Assembly (NCBI GenBank): GCA_047615875.1
Contig: JBLHGU010000232.1
Location: 1 to 8,020 of the forward strand
DNA: 8,020 nucleotides
From: JBLHGU01 sp047615875
GTDB taxonomy: Bacteria; Pseudomonadota; Gammaproteobacteria; Arenicellales; CAJQKF01
Direction of reading: 5' to 3'
In this document: one piece after another, positions 6,172 through 8,020 of the stretch
Layout of the letters: every line of letters begins with the position of its first letter
Position numbering within the stretch: position 1 is the first letter of the stretch
Program-made: the position numbers and the translations under genes
The notes under the pieces: generated by a model
The model's input: the letters and a program-made list of their open reading frames with translations, nothing else
Databases searched by the model: none
What the model was told of the DNA's origin: nothing

Positions 6172-7245
6172 CTAAATATTATCCAGGGCAATACTTACGA
6201 CCTCCTTACCTCTTTGCCAAACCAGTGATTTCCACTCGTCTTCATCAGGATAGGAAGCATTCCTGACTTCCTGCTTAATCTGTCGACCAAGATCGCTATC
6301 AAGTGTGCCATGCAGATGCAGCCAGGAATTGGCTAGCATGGCCTTACGCATTCTTTCTCTTTCGCGAGTGCCAAATTCCAGGCCGATAGCTGCCCACTCC
6401 AATGAGCCGGCTAGAGGCTGGAAGCCGTATAATATGCTGCCCTTTGATCCTGCATATAGAGATTCGCCAGCCGTTGTACTATGTACATCGCTCCCGTACC
6501 ATGCAGAAAATAAATCAAAAACTCTCTCGCCAGGTTTACTTGGCGTCATCAGCTCTCCATACCCATAGGGACCAAGGCCGGTGTGCACATCTATCATCAC
6601 CGCAGTTTGACTACTGCTAAGATAGTTCTCGCATATTGATAATAAAGTTTTGTTGGACCAGGTAGCGGTACTGCCACCGTAGTGGATGCTATCTGGGTGC
6701 TTGTACTGACCCTTATGCATGGCTTTTCGTACAGTGACCTCGCCATACTTTTGATTGAGCATAAGAATGGCCTGTTTATACTTTGCGTAAGCATCATCAT
6801 CCCATTGACGCGGAACTAGATTATCAACTATTTCTTCAAACAGATCGTTCTCAGGATAATTCTGGTTCTCGTGGTCAACAAAATTACGATTTAGATCGAC
6901 GTTATCCTCATTTTCCCTACGCAGCCAGGCAAAGCCATGTGGATTAATAGCATGTACTAGCAACAATGCAACATCATGCGTTGGTCGCGGAGCGTTAGTG
7001 TCTTTGATAAGGCCCACTTGAATTGCGGATCCCGCAAACCCTTCAACACCATGAGTTGATGACGTTACAACCACAACTCTGCTTGCTGTCTTAGAACCAA
7101 TCCGTGTGACATCAGTATACAAGGATTCTCCACTAGGACCACGAAGCGGATTTTGGAAACTCTGAACGGGTAACTCGTTGTCTATACAGGCCGATAAGAA
7201 GTTGGCGCGCGCATCTGAGTACATCGCCGAAAAATAATCATTCAT
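6172..7245 (-). CDS. DUF2817 family (M14-like) zinc carboxypeptidase/amidohydrolase
   Basis: Predicted cytoplasmic metallopeptidase. The numbering below counts Met at 7245 as residue 5. Motifs expected of an M14/aspartoacylase-type fold are present: STHGVEGFAGS with the zinc-binding H-x-x-E (H69, E72), NPHGFAWLRREN (105-116), DLNRNF (121-126; Asn-Arg pair for the substrate carboxylate), DVHTG (223-227) with the third zinc ligand H225, and LEFGTR (293-298) with E294 as probable catalytic base. There is no signal peptide or membrane segment. Length (about 357 residues) matches DUF2817 proteins. The start is uncertain: GTG 7257, ATG 7254 and ATG 7245 are in frame. I prefer 7245 because AGGTGAT lies at a good distance upstream of it. 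It is the first gene of the cluster, so it probably cleaves the peptide or amide that the transporter brings in. The exact substrate is unknown. Confidence 0.85.
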   Translation of the reverse strand: MNDYFSAMYSDARANFLSACIDNELPVQSFQNPLRGPSGESLYTDVTRIGSKTASRVVVVTSSTHGVEGFAGSAIQVGLIKDTNAPRPTHDVALLLVHAINPHGFAWLRRENEDNVDLNRNFVDHENQNYPENDLFEEIVDNLVPRQWDDDAYAKYKQAILMLNQKYGEVTVRKAMHKGQYKHPDSIHYGGSTATWSNKTLLSICENYLSSSQTAVMIDVHTGLGPYGYGELMTPSKPGERVFDLFSAWYGSDVHSTTAGESLYAGSKGSILYGFQPLAGSLEWAAIGLEFGTRERERMRKAMLANSWLHLHGTLDSDLGRQIKQEVRNASYPDEDEWKSLVWQRGKEVVSIALDNI

Positions 7246-7873
7246 TGTGGACATCACCTACTTTGTGTAGTTCGAATTCCTAACAGGCGCACTTAATCTA
7301 GGTATGTCGGTAAGTAAGATAGGACTTATTCTTAGAAAGGCGACAACGTATACTTATGTTCATACTGTACTAATACCACGTTTTTGTCTATCAAAGCGAT
7401 GATCGTAGTTTAGATAAAGCGACAAAGCATGTCTTCATCTATATACTTTGTCTGGGGCTTTTTGGTAGTCATTAAAGGTGACTCGAAGATGGGTGCTCAC
7501 CAATTTAGCGAGGTCATGGACTGGCGCTATACAAACTACGGCGAATGATCAGATTTTAATTTGAGCTTTACTTGTTCAATTCAACCACTTCGTTTCGACT
7601 TTAAGAGTAAAAAGTAAGTTAACTCATCAATATCGTATTCATCACACCATTCCAACAAGAAGAACCCTTTAACTTGGCGATGCCGTCATGATAAGGCCCT
7701 AAGCGATTTATGTGATGGTTGTTTTTGTTGGGATCAATAATAGGGATGGTAGTGGCCTCCAGATTGTATTGACATTCAGAGGTATCAACAATCAGTGCTG
7801 CGCCTTGACCAATCTGCTTGACATTCCGTTGCCAGCTTCGTGACAGGAGTAAATATAGGCCTGCTAAATACCG

Positions 7874-7902
7874 TTGATTCCTGTGGATCAAAATGGTGTA
7901 AT
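7874..7902 (+). promoter_or_regulatory. Sigma-70-type promoter of the Tat-signal gene
   Basis: The -35 box TTGATT (7874-7879) is separated by exactly 17 bp from the -10 box TGTAAT (7897-7902), matching 4 of 6 and 5 of 6 consensus positions. Transcription would start near 7909, leaving a leader of about 40 bases with the ribosome site AAGAGGAG at 7937-7944. An imperfect dyad overlaps the -10 box, so the promoter may be regulated. Confidence 0.6.
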
Positions 7903-7926
7903 GTAATAAGAAAAAGCATTACCACA
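7894..7926. promoter_or_regulatory. Dyad overlapping the -10 box, possible operator
   Basis: TGGTGTAATG (7894-7903) and CATTACCACA (7917-7926) are inverted copies matching at 8 of 10 positions. Their inner six bases, GTAATG/CATTAC, are perfect. The centre lies at about 7910, next to the predicted transcription start. A dimeric repressor bound here would block the promoter. It could instead be a weak RNA hairpin. No regulator gene is in view. Confidence 0.35.
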
Positions 7927-7950
7927 ATCAATTTTTAAGAGGAGAATATT

Positions 7951-8020
7951 ATGGGAATCACTCGAAGAAAGTTTGTTCAGACATCGGCTGCAAGCGCCCT
8001 CGCTCTCGGCTCTGGCGGAT
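7951..8020 (+). CDS. N-terminus of a Tat-exported protein, partial, function unknown
   Basis: Twenty-three codons are visible before the window ends. They begin MGITRRKFVQTSAASALALG, a twin-arginine signal peptide: TRRKFVQ fits the (S/T)RRxFxx motif and is followed by a small-residue hydrophobic core. The mature protein should therefore be folded in the cytoplasm, often with a cofactor, and exported to the periplasm. The start is well supported by AAGAGGAG six bases upstream and a promoter at 7874-7902. It is divergent from the peptide transporter cluster and may belong to the same pathway, for example as a second binding protein, a periplasmic hydrolase or an oxidoreductase. Nothing of the mature domain is visible, so the function is not assigned. 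Confidence 0.82.
   Translation, partial: MGITRRKFVQTSAASALALGSGG

Larger units (their letters stand above)
7258..7950. other. Large divergent intergenic region, no convincing gene
   Basis: About 690 bp lie between the starts of the minus-strand transporter cluster and the plus-strand Tat gene. Stops are frequent in all frames. Two open stretches exist. A 39-codon plus-strand ORF (7429-7548, ATG start, no clear ribosome site) has a hydrophobic start, SIYFVWGFLVVIKG. A 90-codon minus-strand ORF (7619-7891) has a TTG start, no ribosome site, and overlaps the Tat-gene promoter. Neither resembles a family I can name. TTTGTC (7383-7388), GACAAAG (7421-7427) and CTTTGTC (7446-7452) form alternative inverted repeats. 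I see no tRNA, CRISPR array or insertion-sequence end. The region must hold the control signals of both divergent units, and it may include a decayed gene. Confidence 0.6.

Noticed and set aside
7246..7257. Earlier GTG/ATG starts (7257 and 7254) for the DUF2817 gene
   Set aside because: They leave no ribosome site at proper distance, whereas AGGTGAT is well placed for ATG 7245. They are not excluded, only less likely.
7268..7282. GTTCGAATTCC, resembling the T-arm of a tRNA gene
   Set aside because: The flanking bases do not form the five-pair T stem, and no acceptor stem or anticodon arm can be built around it.
7768..7826. Two copies of TTGACATTC in the intergenic region as possible -35 boxes or a direct repeat
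   Set aside because: Neither has a matching -10 box at 16-18 bp, and the shared unit is only nine bases.
7619..7891. 90-codon minus-strand ORF containing a stretch reading TTIPIIDPNKNN, faintly like the proline-lysine-asparagine region of some DDE transposases
   Set aside because: The start is TTG without a ribosome site, it overlaps the promoter of the divergent Tat gene, no DDE residues or terminal inverted repeats are visible, and the likeness is a few residues only. At best it is an old remnant.

Overview
The window is about 8 kb of moderate-GC bacterial DNA (estimated by eye as mid-40s percent GC). It looks like a Gram-negative proteobacterium: there is a soluble Sec-exported substrate-binding protein without a lipobox, a twin-arginine (Tat) signal peptide, Shine-Dalgarno sites of the AGGAG type, and a classic Dpp/Opp gene order. 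I cannot name a genus, though a free-living, peptide-using alpha- or gammaproteobacterium would fit.

Layout. Positions 2-94 (+) are the last 30 codons of an M19-type membrane dipeptidase. It converges, across a 37-bp gap, on the end of a six-gene minus-strand cluster that fills 132-7254. In transcription order this cluster is: a DUF2817/M14-like zinc peptidase (7245 to 6172); a family-5 periplasmic substrate-binding protein (6086 to 4536); permease B (4401 to 3418); permease C (3414 to 2107); ATPase D (2110 to 1130); and ATPase F (1133 to 132). The B, C, D and F genes are 3 bp apart or overlap by 4 bp, so they form one translationally coupled unit. Positions 7258-7950 are an approximately 690-bp region with no convincing gene between divergent transcripts. 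From 7951 (+) a Tat-exported protein of unknown function begins and runs off the window.

How the genes fit together. The binding protein captures a ligand, probably a peptide, in the periplasm; B and C form the channel; D and F power it. The cytoplasmic DUF2817 peptidase and the neighbouring M19 dipeptidase are obvious candidates to hydrolyse what is imported or to trim it beforehand, so the window reads as a peptide (or N-acyl/unusual amide) uptake-and-cleavage locus.

The most interesting signals lie outside the family assignments. (1) The gap between the binding-protein gene and permease B holds two stem-loops. One is a near-complete rho-independent terminator whose U-tract ends only a few bases before the permease start codon, and its wobble pairs work only in the minus-strand RNA. 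This suggests deliberate attenuation between the binding protein and the rest of the transporter. (2) Permease C carries an extra, mostly soluble segment of about 140 residues between its first membrane helix and the conserved LGTDDQGRD motif. (3) The promoter of the Tat gene is overlapped by a dyad that could be an operator, and the large intergenic region contains a 39-codon ORF with mutually exclusive hairpin arms at its start.
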